The notes: a model not told the origin generated them from the sequence alone. Numbered from the stretch's first letter, positions 5,614 through 13,835 are shown. The stretch: DNA of 47,658 nt from Thiohalophilus sp046483665 (GCF_046483665.1 NZ_JAWOCR010000018.1:1-47658); one strand, 5' to 3'. Program-made: numbers and translations.

Positions 5614-7971
5614 ATGTCCGTTCAAGGCCACGTAAAAGCTAAACCAGCATGCCTCGCATCCCGCTTTCTCTATTACATGGGCGCCATGCGTGCCAAAGGC
5701 AAATCCATGAAGACAATTACCGCCCGCTCAGCATGGTCCTGGTTGCACGAGTACTGGCTCAACCTGCGCCGAATCCGTTTCTGGCTTGTCGCCGTCGTCA
5801 TTGTGTACACGCTTGTTGGCTTCCTCGTTCTGCCGTGGGTGGCAACGGGCTATGCGGTCAATATGGTGGCAGACGATCTCGGCCGCGATCTGCGTATCGG
5901 GGCCGTCCACACCAATCCGTTCATGCTCACCCTTGAGGTCGAGGATCTCGCACTGGACGACGTCGATGGCAAGGAACTCATTGGCTTCGAACGCCTGTTT
6001 GTTGACGTGGCGGCCTGGTCCAGCCTGTTCGAGTGGACGGCTGTTGTACCCACGGCGCGCCTGGAAGGTGCCCGTGTGCACGAAGAAGGGTTTGACTCGG
6101 GGCAGACGCGTTTCACCCGTCTGCTGGCCGAGTTCATAAGCCGACCGCTGCCGCGTGATGAAGAGGGGATGATCGTCCGGCCCGTCCAGCGCGGCCCAAC
6201 CGTGCCGATCGCGCTCGACGATGTCGACTTCTCGGTTGATGATTTCATCCTTGCCGATGACGCCGTCGCGCCGTTTCAGGTCAGCGGTCGATTCGCGCTG
6301 GGCGGGGAATTCGCCTTCGGCGGGGAAGTCCAGCTACTGCCCGGACTCGACCTGGCCGGTACGCTCGAGGTCGAGGATCTGGCGCTTGCGCTGGCGGAAC
6401 CATTTGCCCAACGCTTCGTGCACGTTCGGATCGACAGCGGCAAGCTGAGTGCCGAAGGCGAACTGCGCAGTGGCCCCGACGACCCGCTGACCTACGCCGG
6501 CAGCGCCCGGATCGATGCCCTGGACATGGGCGAACGCGACGGTGACAAGGAAGTCGTGGGCTGGCAGGCGCTGGTCGTCGACAAGATCGATTTTCGCCTC
6601 GGCGCCCGTTTGCTTGAGCTGTCGGTCATCCGGATCGATCAGCCCTTCGCCCGGGTGTTCATCGCCGAGGACCACAGCACGAATCTGGGGGATTTGCTGG
6701 TCGAGCAGCCCGCCACCCCGGGAGCTGCCCCGGAAGATGAGACCGAACCGTTCGATATTGTGGTCGACGGCGTTCGCCTCGACGGGGGTGTCTTGGCCTT
6801 TACGGATCATTCTCTGCCGCTGCCGTTCGCCACCCGCGTGCAGCAGCTCAAGGGCGGTATCTCACGGCTTTCGCCCGGCGTGGAGGAACCTGCGCGGGTT
6901 GATCTGGAGGGGCGGGTCGCGGATTACGGCCAGGCCCAGATCAACGGGGAGCTCAATCCATGGAACCCCCTCAGCCGGGCGCGTGTCGCTCTCGACTTCG
7001 ATAACCTGGCTATTCCGGCGTTTACCCCCTATGCGGTCCAGTTCGCCGGCCGGCGGATCGCTGCGGGCCGTGCGGATCTCGATCTCACTTACGAGCTGAT
7101 CGACGGCCGTCTCGACGCCCGCAACCACATCGTTCTGCGCGACCTGAAGCTGGGCGAATCCTTCGAACACCCGAATGCGACAAACCTGCCGCTGGGTCTG
7201 GCCATCGCACTGCTCAAGGATAGCGACGGGGTGATCAAGGTCGATATACCGGTTCAGGGTAATGTCAACGATCCCGAGTTCTCTTTCGGGCCGGCGATTC
7301 GACAGGCGCTCACGGATATATTGCAAAGCATTATCACTTCGCCGTTTCGGCTGTTGGCCAGCCTTGTTGGCGGCGACGCCGATCCCGACGAGCTCGCGAA
7401 GGTGGCCTTCGCCCCGGGTTCCAGCGAGGTCGCACCACCGCAACGCAAAGGCCTGGACCAACTGCGCACCGCTCTTAACAAACGGCCCGAACTCGCGGTT
7501 GCGCTTCCCGCACCGTATGCACCGGATGTCGATCGTCCGGCGCTTCAACGGCAATGGGCCCGGGCTGCCCTGGTCGAGCGGCTGGACCAGGCAGGCATTA
7601 ACGTTGCCAATCCGAGCCTGGAGGCCGCCGAAACCCGCGAGACGCTGGAGGCGATGTTCGCCGATCGGTATCCGCAGCGGGCGCTCGGCGATGTTCGCGA
7701 ACGCTTCACCAGCGCAGCAGAAAATGAGCCGCCGAAATTCGACGCCACCGCCTATCGCGAACACCTGGCCACGCAAGTGACCGCCGCCCAGACCGTTACC
7801 GAAGTGGACCTCAAAGCGCTGGCGCAGGCTCGCGCAGACGCCGTCCGCAAATTCATCCTGGGCGAGGGCGATGCTCCGGCGATCGAGCCCGAACGCGTAC
7901 GCTGGATGCCCCCCATTGAAGTCGAGGCCAATGGTGCGGTGATCCTGGAGATCGGTCTTGCCGCCGACTGA
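5614..7971 (+). CDS. DUF748 / AsmA-like inner-membrane protein
   Basis: A large (785 aa) protein with one N-terminal membrane helix at about 55-77 and a long periplasmic region rich in alternating beta strands, including the DUF748 signatures FAGRRIAAGRADLDLTYEL, LGLAIALLKDSDGVIKVDIP and FAPGSSEVAPPQRKGLDQL (OmpA-like start near residue 600). Family members are AsmA-related and may span the periplasm in lipid or envelope homeostasis; the precise role is not known. The first ATG (5614) has GGAGGTGA ten bases upstream and is kept; ATGs at 5677, 5686 and 5707 would give a more typical short N-terminus. Single gene, followed by a decayed repeat. Confidence 0.8.
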   Translation: MSVQGHVKAKPACLASRFLYYMGAMRAKGKSMKTITARSAWSWLHEYWLNLRRIRFWLVAVVIVYTLVGFLVLPWVATGYAVNMVADDLGRDLRIGAVHTNPFMLTLEVEDLALDDVDGKELIGFERLFVDVAAWSSLFEWTAVVPTARLEGARVHEEGFDSGQTRFTRLLAEFISRPLPRDEEGMIVRPVQRGPTVPIALDDVDFSVDDFILADDAVAPFQVSGRFALGGEFAFGGEVQLLPGLDLAGTLEVEDLALALAEPFAQRFVHVRIDSGKLSAEGELRSGPDDPLTYAGSARIDALDMGERDGDKEVVGWQALVVDKIDFRLGARLLELSVIRIDQPFARVFIAEDHSTNLGDLLVEQPATPGAAPEDETEPFDIVVDGVRLDGGVLAFTDHSLPLPFATRVQQLKGGISRLSPGVEEPARVDLEGRVADYGQAQINGELNPWNPLSRARVALDFDNLAIPAFTPYAVQFAGRRIAAGRADLDLTYELIDGRLDARNHIVLRDLKLGESFEHPNATNLPLGLAIALLKDSDGVIKVDIPVQGNVNDPEFSFGPAIRQALTDILQSIITSPFRLLASLVGGDADPDELAKVAFAPGSSEVAPPQRKGLDQLRTALNKRPELAVALPAPYAPDVDRPALQRQWARAALVERLDQAGINVANPSLEAAETRETLEAMFADRYPQRALGDVRERFTSAAENEPPKFDATAYREHLATQVTAAQTVTEVDLKALAQARADAVRKFILGEGDAPAIEPERVRWMPPIEVEANGAVILEIGLAAD

Positions 7972-7995
7972 GACGCAGGGGCAGGAAAAACCGGC

Positions 7996-8044
7996 CAGGG
8001 CACAGTTGTTGCTAATTATTAGAGAAGTCGGTGCGCTGACCCTG
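7996..8044. repeat. Decayed GGGTCAGAG-type inverted repeat
   Basis: CAGGGCACAGTTGTTGCTAA and terminal GCGCTGACCCTG align with the repeats at 1741-1790 and 38541-38590. It begins 25 bp after the DUF748 stop codon, like the other members that sit just behind genes. The rest of 7972-8237 shows no further gene. Confidence 0.5.
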
Positions 8045-8237
8045 ACTTATCCAGGTTGTGCTCGCTGATTGAATCGAACCAGATTGAATCGATCCAGGCG
8101 GTCTGACCAACTATGCTGGAACTTGATTTGCAAGGCGCGGTGGATCGCTTCTCAGCGTGCGAGTGATTCATTTTCCTGTAAATCGAACACGGCTCATCGG
8201 AGGCCGCGGCACTTCACATTAACAGGAATCAGGTCCT

Positions 8238-9863
8238 ATGCTGGAAACAGAAGGTGTTGTACCGATTGAGTTCTTCTTCCGCAAGACCGAGCTGATTGTC
8301 ACCTTTTTGATCATTATGCTCGGGGTTGCATTTGGCAATCTGCGGATCAAGGGCGTCGGTTTTGGATCGAGTGGTGTTTTGATTATTGCGATGATTGCCG
8401 GCTATTTTTATCAATTCGAGCCTATCATCATCCTTCAGGATCTCGGCATTGTTCTGTTTTTGCTTTGTGTCGGACTGGAGGCCGGTCCGAGTTTTTTCCG
8501 TGCCTTTAAACAACACGGAAAACGTTATATTGCCAATGTCCTGGTACTGCTGGCCGTTGCGGGTGTGACCGTGGTTGCGATCATTGCCATTGCATCGGTA
8601 CCTCCCGGCGTTGGACTCGGTCTGTTTGCCGGGGCCTTCACCTCCAGCCCGGCGCTGATCAGTGCCTTGCAGTTCAGTCCGGAGAGTGAGGTTGTTTTTG
8701 GTTACGGCGTTGCCTATCCTTTCGGCCTGCTGGGCGTGATTCTTTTTATTACGATCTCGGTAAAATTATTGCGCGGGCGAATGGAGGCGGAAGTGCAATC
8801 CCGTTCGCAAGTGCATACGGCCGTATACAAAGTGCATAACACTGAATTATCCGGCAATTTGATCCGCGATATCGAGCTATTCCAGCTGCACAACGTGGTG
8901 ATATCCGGGATATTGCGCGATCTCTCGCTGCGAACGGCAGGCGGTAACACCGTCCTACTGGTTGGCGATGTCGTACGCCTGGAAGGCCTGCCCGACGATG
9001 TAAAAACCGTGGGCGAGGTGCTCGGTGAGGAAATTCAAGAGAAGTTCGATGAGAACTCGGAACTCGACACCCGCTCGATCGTGGTGGAGAACACGTCCGT
9101 ACTGAATCGTTCCCTGAACGATCTCGGTGTCCGGCTTCGATACAATATTTCGATCACCCGTGTCATTCGCTCTAATGTGGAATTTGTCCCGCGCCACGAT
9201 CTTACGTTGGAATACGGCGATGTGGTTGTGGCGGTAGGGACGCCCTACCAGCTTGATCAACTGGAGCTGTTCCTTGGCCATGAACATCACACGGTGCAGC
9301 GGCGGGTGGATATTGGCTCGCTGGCGGCGACGTTGTTTCTTGCCTTTGCCATCGGCGGTCTTATTATCCCGGTGCCGACACTGGGACCGTTTTCTCTGGG
9401 GCTCGCCGGTGGGGCGCTGGTGGCGGGCCTGATCTTCGGCCACTTTGGTCGCATTGGGAATTTTATCGGGCGTTTCCCGCGCAATGCGACAGCGGTGCTA
9501 AAGGAACTGGGACTGGCACTGTTCTTTGTCCAGGTCGGGTTCGATACCGGGCAGAGCTTTGTCGAGTCGCTGGACTTTCAGGCGGTCTATTACGCGGCCT
9601 ACGCGATCCTGTTCGCCGTCATTCCCATGCTGGTCAGTTTCCTGTTCGGACACTTTTTCATGAAAATCCCGGTGAGCGAATGTTTTGGTGTCATTTGCGG
9701 CGGCATGACCTTTACCCCGGGACTGGATATTATTCGTCAGGCCGACGTCTCGGAGCGACCGGTGATCGCGTATTCCTCGGTCTATCCGGTCGCGCTCATC
9801 CTGGTTATTGCCCTGGTGCAGGGGATGAATCTTGCGCTGGTCGCCCTCGGTGCCGTCGGCTGA
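8238..9863 (+). CDS. YidE/YbjL (AspT-type) transporter with two TrkA-C domains
   Basis: A 541-residue polytopic protein with duplicated transporter halves: residues about 15-185 (GVAFGNLRIKGVGFGSSGVL, LGIVLFLLCVGLEAGPSFF, TSSPALISALQF) and about 375-541 (LGLALFFVQVGFDTGQSF, GGMTFTPGLDII). Between them lie two regulatory TrkA-C (RCK-C) domains (about 205-275 and 290-365). This is the aspartate:alanine antiporter / YidE layout; the substrate cannot be read from sequence, and TrkA-C domains suggest control by a bound ligand or nucleotide. ATG 8238 follows a weak ribosome site (CAGGT). Monocistronic. Confidence 0.85.
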   Translation: MLETEGVVPIEFFFRKTELIVTFLIIMLGVAFGNLRIKGVGFGSSGVLIIAMIAGYFYQFEPIIILQDLGIVLFLLCVGLEAGPSFFRAFKQHGKRYIANVLVLLAVAGVTVVAIIAIASVPPGVGLGLFAGAFTSSPALISALQFSPESEVVFGYGVAYPFGLLGVILFITISVKLLRGRMEAEVQSRSQVHTAVYKVHNTELSGNLIRDIELFQLHNVVISGILRDLSLRTAGGNTVLLVGDVVRLEGLPDDVKTVGEVLGEEIQEKFDENSELDTRSIVVENTSVLNRSLNDLGVRLRYNISITRVIRSNVEFVPRHDLTLEYGDVVVAVGTPYQLDQLELFLGHEHHTVQRRVDIGSLAATLFLAFAIGGLIIPVPTLGPFSLGLAGGALVAGLIFGHFGRIGNFIGRFPRNATAVLKELGLALFFVQVGFDTGQSFVESLDFQAVYYAAYAILFAVIPMLVSFLFGHFFMKIPVSECFGVICGGMTFTPGLDIIRQADVSERPVIAYSSVYPVALILVIALVQGMNLALVALGAVG

Positions 9864-9872
9864 TCAAAACTC

Positions 9873-9970
9873 AAAGCCCCTTTCCAGGGGGGAGAGATTG
9901 GAAAGGCCCGGCCGCGAAAAACCCGGGTTAAGGCGGAGTGGTCAGAGGGAATTATTCAACGAAAGGGGAT
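9873..9970. repeat. Intergenic repeat, copy B
   Basis: Partner of 5424-5530; same order of shared blocks (CAAAG, TTCCA, GAGATTGG, AAGGCC, GTGGTCAGAGG, GAAAGGGG). Its stem is CCCGG/CCGGG. It starts within 15 bp of the transporter stop and is followed by a decayed RAYT leader. Confidence 0.55.
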
Positions 9971-10006
9971 TGATACTGTCTATATCCGCGATGGCCGGGC
10001 GGGCCG

Positions 10007-10203
10007 GGGTCGGACCAACGCAACCTGTTGAACGAACGTAATTTTTTACTAAAATAAACGCTGCCTGAGGCCTTAAACGCCTTATTTCATGGATGAAAAC
10101 GTTGCTTTAAGGAGGAGGCGCTGTTATGCCACGCGCTAAACGTCATTTCTTACCCCATCACATCTGGCACATCACTGCCACCGGGAAAATTTCTGCTCAA
10201 TGA
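10007..10203 (+). pseudogene. RAYT leader copy 3 with truncated RAYT start
   Basis: Best preserved of the orphan leaders: GGGTCGGACCAACGCAACC, then TTTTTTACTAAAATAAACGC, GCCTGAGGCCTTAAACGCC, a leader ATG (10090) reading MDENVALRRR, GGAGGAGG, and RAYT ATG 10126 giving MPRAKRHFLPHHIWHI. Relative to the intact gene about 8 bases are missing after HIWHI, shifting the frame to a TGA at 10201. No further RAYT sequence follows before the YtoQ gene. Confidence 0.85.
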
Positions 10204-10251
10204 CAGGGGGTAGGTTCACAGTGAAAATTAAACAATTAAAGGTTTTAAAAC

Positions 10252-10704
10252 ATGAGCAAGCAGTGGATCGTTTATCTATCCGGTGAAATACATACCGACT
10301 GGCGTGAGCGAATTAAAAGCGGAGCGCAGGCCGCGAGTCTGGATGTGTCGTGTGTCAGTCCCGTTACCGATCATGCCAGCAGTGATGATGTCGGGGTGAC
10401 TATCCTGGGCAAAGAGGACGACAGCTTCTGGCATGATCATAAAGGCGCGGGGATTAACGCCATTCGCACCCAGACGTTGATTAAAGACGCGGATATCGTG
10501 GTGGTCCGGTTCGGGGACAAGTATCGCCAGTGGAACGCGGCGTTTGATGCCGGCTATGCCGCCGCGCTGGGCAAGTCCATTATCACCCTGCATGACCCGG
10601 CGTTGACCCATGCGTTGAAAGAAGTAGATCGGGCCGCCAACGCCGTGTGTGAGAGCCCCGAGCAGGTGGTTGAAATACTGGAGTATGTCATTAATAAACG
10701 TTGA
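10252..10704 (+). CDS. YtoQ-family protein (nucleoside deoxyribosyltransferase-like)
   Basis: A 150-residue protein starting KQWIVYLSGEIHTDWRERI and carrying DADIVVVRFGDKYRQWNAAF, which match the YtoQ family (PF11071), distantly related to nucleoside 2-deoxyribosyltransferases. The family has no established physiological function. The Rossmann-like order beta-GEIH, IRTQTLIKDADIVV, FDAGYAAALGKSII is complete and the length is typical. AAAGG precedes the ATG. It stands alone between RAYT debris and the convergent rhomboid gene. Confidence 0.85.
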   Translation: MSKQWIVYLSGEIHTDWRERIKSGAQAASLDVSCVSPVTDHASSDDVGVTILGKEDDSFWHDHKGAGINAIRTQTLIKDADIVVVRFGDKYRQWNAAFDAGYAAALGKSIITLHDPALTHALKEVDRAANAVCESPEQVVEILEYVINKR

Positions 10705-10742
10705 ACCGCGATATTTGCAGTCAAAACAGAATTAAAATGTGA

Positions 10743-11369
10743 CTAACGATAGCGCGGTGGATGGCTGCGCCAGTAGCGAATCAGCACATAACCGAACAGC
10801 ATGCCACCCAGGTGGGCGAAGTGGGCCACCCCGGCAAAGCTGCCGGTGACACCGAAATAGAGTTCGATCGCGCCATAGATCAACACGAACCACCTGGCGG
10901 ATATCTCCACCGGCGGGAACAGCAGCATCAGCCTCTCGTTGGGAAAGGTCAGGCCAAAGGCCAGCAGCAGGCCAAATACCCCGCCCGAAGCGCCGATGGT
11001 GGGGTAGCCGGGTCCAGCGCTCAGGCCGGCTACCAGCAACTGCACCAGCGCGGCGCCGATGACACAGACAAAATAGTAAATCAAAAAGGCCTTCGAACCC
11101 CACACCATTTCCATGCGTGAGCCGAACAGCCACAGGGCGTACATGTTGATCAGTAAATGAAATACCCCGCCGTGCAGGAACGAGTACGTGACCGGCTGCC
11201 AGATCTGAAAGCCGGGTGCAGCGCCTGAACCGGGCGGCCACAGGGCAAACAGATCGATCAACTGGCGGCCACTGGCGGTCATCTCCAGCAGGAACAGCAG
11301 GCCATTGATGATCAGTAGCGCCGGGACAACCGGGACGGAAAATGCGTTACGACGATTCATAAAGGACAT
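10743..11369 (-). CDS. Rhomboid-family intramembrane serine protease
   Basis: A 208-residue six-helix rhomboid that cleaves membrane segments of client proteins. The catalytic Ser128 lies in TIGASGGVFG and the catalytic His186 in VAHFAHLGGML; the family motif region FLHGGVFHLLINMYAL (residues 65-80) and a WQP loop are intact. ATG 11369 and ATG 11360 (MNRRNAF) are both possible; neither has a strong ribosome site. No cytoplasmic extra domain. Convergent with the YtoQ gene; substrate unknown. Confidence 0.9.
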   Translation of the reverse strand: MSFMNRRNAFSVPVVPALLIINGLLFLLEMTASGRQLIDLFALWPPGSGAAPGFQIWQPVTYSFLHGGVFHLLINMYALWLFGSRMEMVWGSKAFLIYYFVCVIGAALVQLLVAGLSAGPGYPTIGASGGVFGLLLAFGLTFPNERLMLLFPPVEISARWFVLIYGAIELYFGVTGSFAGVAHFAHLGGMLFGYVLIRYWRSHPPRYR

Positions 11370-11539
11370 GATACTAGAGACAGCCCGGGTAAATAGGGGT
11401 AAATAGGATCGGTGACTACATCTCGTCGCCCCCTTATAGTGAGGAGTTTTTAATTTGGAATCCGTCGCGATTCAGTCCTTTGCTGATGCTGACGGGCGCT
11501 CTACCAAGCCCCTGATAAAAAATGCAATCGTTTGCTTGA

Positions 11540-11561
11540 CTAGAACGAATGTTCGTTCTAG
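11540..11561. promoter_or_regulatory. TetR-family operator at the regulator's promoter
   Basis: Inverted repeat with 10-bp arms CTAGAACGAA and TTCGTTCTAG around a TG centre, ending 9 bp before the tetR-type start codon. The same core (TAGAACGAAyGTTCGTTCTA) recurs at 12210-12231 before the first target gene. Its size and symmetry are typical of TetR-family operators, so autoregulation is likely. Confidence 0.85.
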
Positions 11562-11570
11562 TCTGTAGAT

Positions 11571-12167
11571 ATGAATACGACAGCTGAAACCCAACGTTCC
11601 CGTTCCAGCCCGGCCACCGAGCAGGTGCTGGGGGCGGCGCTGAACCTGTTTACCGAGCAGGGTTTTTTCAATACCTCGATTCCGGACATCGTTAAGGCGT
11701 CGTCGGTCAGCACCGGCTCCATTTATCACTATTTCCGCGACAAGGAAGGTATCGCCCGCAGTCTGTACGAGACCCTGGTCGAGCGCATGGAGTCGAGCTT
11801 CAGCGAGATCGAAGCGACCCATGCCACGGCGCACGATCGCTGCCGGGCGGCCATTGCGTTGCTGTTCGAGCTGACCGAGCAGGAGCCGGCGGTGATGCGG
11901 TTCATGCTGTTTTCGCGCCATAAAGAGTTTATTCCGGACCAGAAACCGGTCTGTTCCTCGCGCCCCTTCGTGCAGATGCGCGAAATGGTAGTGGCCGGAA
12001 TGAAGCATGGCGAAGTCCGGGAGATGACCCCGATCGTGGCCGCCTCGGCGGTGTTTGGCGGGGCGCTACGGTTAATTCAATTACGTCTGGATGGGATTCT
12101 GGACGCGCCATTGCCGGAGTATCTCGATGAGATCTGGCAATGTGCCTGGCGGTCGGTGGCGGTCTGA
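11571..12167 (+). CDS. TetR/AcrR-family transcriptional regulator
   Basis: A 198-residue regulator. Residues about 16-62 form the helix-turn-helix: VLGAALNLFTEQGFFNTSIP, then IVKASSVSTGSIYHYFRDKE, a near-consensus TetR recognition helix (TGSIYHYF). The C-terminal ligand domain has no recognisable effector motif. An operator overlaps its promoter and an identical-core operator precedes the adjacent DsrE-like gene, so it most likely represses itself and the sulfur-relay genes downstream. A hairpin overlapping its stop codon separates the two transcripts. Effector unknown; a sulfur species or oxidant is a reasonable guess only. Confidence 0.9.
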   Translation: MNTTAETQRSRSSPATEQVLGAALNLFTEQGFFNTSIPDIVKASSVSTGSIYHYFRDKEGIARSLYETLVERMESSFSEIEATHATAHDRCRAAIALLFELTEQEPAVMRFMLFSRHKEFIPDQKPVCSSRPFVQMREMVVAGMKHGEVREMTPIVAASAVFGGALRLIQLRLDGILDAPLPEYLDEIWQCAWRSVAV

Positions 12168-12199
12168 ACCATTGGTTCAGACGGCATCGGCCTTTTTTT
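12162..12199 (+). terminator. Possible terminator after the TetR gene
   Basis: Perfect 9-bp stem GTCTGAACC/GGTTCAGAC with a 3-nt loop at 12162-12182 overlaps the stop codon; GGCATCGGCC and seven T (12193-12199) follow. The T run is 10 bases from the main stem, so termination may use the shorter GGC/GCC stem. Confidence 0.5.
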
Positions 12200-12209
12200 A
12201 GCCCATAAA

Positions 12210-12231
12210 TTAGAACGAACGTTCGTTCTAA
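12210..12231. promoter_or_regulatory. TetR-family operator before the DsrE-like gene
   Basis: Perfect 22-bp palindrome with arms TTAGAACGAAC and GTTCGTTCTAA. It overlaps by one or two bases the AAGGAGG ribosome site of the DsrE-like gene (start 12242), so repressor binding would block transcription close to the initiation region. Shares its core with 11540-11561. Confidence 0.85.
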
Positions 12232-12241
12232 GGAGGCAACG

Positions 12242-12658
12242 ATGAAATCACTCGCAATCGTGGTCCGTGAGGACGGTTACGACAAACTGCTCACACCCCT
12301 GGCTTTCGCCTATCTGCAGGGGGCGGAGGGCACCCAGGTCGATCTGCTGTTTGTGAACTGGGCGGTCAGGGCGCTGACCGAGGAAGGTGCCAAGGGTCAG
12401 GTGATCCAGGGGGAGCATGCCGAGCAGGATGCCTGGGTTCGCCAGCAGGTCGAGAAGGCGGGCTTGCCCCCGGATATCTACGACGTGATTCAGGCGCTTA
12501 AAGCCACTGATAACGTTAATTTTTATGCCTGCTCTCTGGCGTCCAGTATCTTCGGCGTGAACGAGGACAACCTGATCCCGGAAGCCAGCGGTATTGTCGG
12601 CGCATCGTGGTTTTTGAACGAAAAAGCCGCCAAAGCCGAACATTGCCAGTATTTTTAA
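12242..12658 (+). CDS. DsrE-family cytoplasmic sulfur-transfer protein
   Basis: A 138-residue DsrE/DsrF-like protein: SLAIVVREDGYDKLLTPLAF, VDLLFVNWAVRAL, then NFYACSLASSIFGV with Cys97 at the position used for persulfide in DsrE-type proteins, and GIVGASWFL near the end. A second Cys135 lies in the C-terminal CQYF. Such proteins pass sulfane sulfur, often with TusA, whose gene starts 11 bp downstream. Strong AAGGAGG ribosome site. It follows a TetR-type operator. Not the DsrE of the dsrEFH complex: no dsrF or dsrH neighbours. DsrE2-like is the nearest label. Confidence 0.8.
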   Translation: MKSLAIVVREDGYDKLLTPLAFAYLQGAEGTQVDLLFVNWAVRALTEEGAKGQVIQGEHAEQDAWVRQQVEKAGLPPDIYDVIQALKATDNVNFYACSLASSIFGVNEDNLIPEASGIVGASWFLNEKAAKAEHCQYF

Positions 12659-12669
12659 GGAGCGCAACG

Positions 12670-12906
12670 ATGAGTAATATCAAAGCCGACAGCAAGCTGG
12701 ATACCAGTGGCAAGTGTTGCCCCATGCCGATCGTGGAAACCAATGTGGCAATGAAAAAAATCAACAGTGGCGAGATTCTGGAGATTATCGCCACCGATCC
12801 CGGGACGCTGACAGATATCCCCTCCTGGTGTGAGCGGACGGGACACATACTGATGGAATCAGGGCAAAGTGACGGGGTGATGCAGTTCTATGTCAAAAAA
12901 GGTTGA
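12670..12906 (+). CDS. TusA-family sulfur carrier
   Basis: A 78-residue TusA-like protein, with the catalytic CPxP motif as CCPMPI (Cys17 reactive, Cys16 adjacent) and the family helix/strand order SGEILEIIATDPGTLTDIPSW, then WCERTGHIL. It accepts persulfide sulfur and hands it to partners; in sulfur oxidisers TusA works with rhodaneses and DsrE proteins. The start at 12670 has AAGGAGCG upstream; an ATG at 12607 lies inside the DsrE-like gene and is rejected. Operon context supports transfer between this protein and the DsrE-like product. Confidence 0.9.
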   Translation: MSNIKADSKLDTSGKCCPMPIVETNVAMKKINSGEILEIIATDPGTLTDIPSWCERTGHILMESGQSDGVMQFYVKKG

Positions 12907-13099
12907 CGTTAATGCGCTGTGCGGGGATTGCGTGTATTACCCACCCAACCTCCCCGCAACAGCCTATAGTGAAGCTGACTATCGTGAACTTCAGAATAAA
13001 AGCTGTTCATACGATCATCAGCCAGGCGATCAAAACTGCCAGCAAACACGCAAAACTCATTGCTCGATTGTTGACCTACAGGACATGCAAAACCGATAA
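12890..13099 (+). CDS. Small cysteine-rich protein
   Basis: A 69-residue frame that starts 17 bp inside the end of the TusA gene and ends 15 bp before the next gene. I do not recognise it. It has five cysteines (11, 14, 39, 50, 58), the first two as CGDC, and a hydrophilic composition, which would suit a metal-binding or redox partner of the sulfur-relay proteins. No strong ribosome site is visible, so coupling to TusA translation is assumed. The tight spacing on both sides and lack of any other use for the interval argue that it is real. Confidence 0.6.
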   Translation: MSKKVDVNALCGDCVYYPPNLPATAYSEADYRELQNKSCSYDHQPGDQNCQQTRKTHCSIVDLQDMQNR

Positions 13100-13114
13100 C
13101 CCCCGGAGTACATC

Positions 13115-13615
13115 ATGAGAAAATTGTTTTACTACACAGTGCTGGTTCTGTCATTGGCCCTGGCAACCAGCTACAGCCATGCCAGTAGCCAGATAAACGA
13201 CCGTGCTGCACTGGCTGATTTAAAAGTCGGCCAGGCGGTGTTTCTGATTGATATTGCCGATGCAAAGAAAATGAATTTTTATCTGGAAGTCATTCAGGGC
13301 ACCTTCAAGGGTATGCAGGATCAGGGCGTAACGCCTGATTTTGTGCTGGTATATATCGGTCCCAGCGTTCAATATCTCAGTACTTCCCCGACAGCTGAAA
13401 TTGAAGACACGCACAGCGCCCTGCTGATGGAAATCGAAGGCAATGTCGAAAAGCTTGCAGGACTGGGAATTAAACAGGAGATCTGTGCCGTGGCGACCGA
13501 TGCATTCGCTATCGATAACCAAACCCTGCTATCTGAGCTTAATCTGGTTGGTGATGGTTTTATTTCACTAATCGGTTATCAGGCACAGGGGTATCACCTC
13601 GTGCCCGTCTACTAA
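13115..13615 (+). CDS. Exported DsrE-like protein
   Basis: A 166-residue protein with a clear signal peptide (MRKLFYY, hydrophobic core VLVLSLALATS, cleavage after SHA near residue 23) followed by a DsrE/DsrF-like fold: VGQAVFLIDIADAKKMNFYL, VTPDFVLVYIGPSVQYL, and one cysteine, Cys124, in IKQEICAVATDAF. CCGGAG precedes the ATG. Last gene of the TetR-controlled cluster. A periplasmic DsrE-like protein beside cytoplasmic DsrE-like and TusA proteins suggests sulfur handling on both sides of the membrane (inference). Confidence 0.75.
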   Translation: MRKLFYYTVLVLSLALATSYSHASSQINDRAALADLKVGQAVFLIDIADAKKMNFYLEVIQGTFKGMQDQGVTPDFVLVYIGPSVQYLSTSPTAEIEDTHSALLMEIEGNVEKLAGLGIKQEICAVATDAFAIDNQTLLSELNLVGDGFISLIGYQAQGYHLVPVY

Positions 13616-13674
13616 AGCCGTTCAAGCCATCAGGACGAAAATCGAACCCGGTTCGGGCTACAAGATTCGAACCC

Positions 13675-13835
13675 GGGTCGGACTACCGCAATCCGTTGAA
13701 TAAGAATGACTTTCTACCAAAATAAACACTGAGTGAGGCGTTAACAATGCCTGGGTCGGACCACCGCAACCAGTTGAATAAGGATGAACAATGCCTGCAA
13801 TGCCTGGGTCGGACCACCGCAACCAGTTGAATAAG
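13675..13835. repeat. Repeat array upstream of the RAYT
   Basis: Three spaced copies of a 30-bp unit starting GGGTCGGACCACCGCAACC: 13675-13704 (three mismatches), 13753-13782 and 13806-13835 (the last two identical). The first is followed by a partial leader (CCAAAATAAACACTGAG, GAGGCGTT), the second by a short GATGAACAATGCC piece, the third by the full RAYT leader. This looks like repeated partial duplication at the element's 5' end. Confidence 0.85.

Noticed and set aside
6334..7776. Long minus-strand frames within the DUF748 gene
   Set aside because: They mirror a GC-rich coding sequence, have no ribosome sites and no family resemblance.
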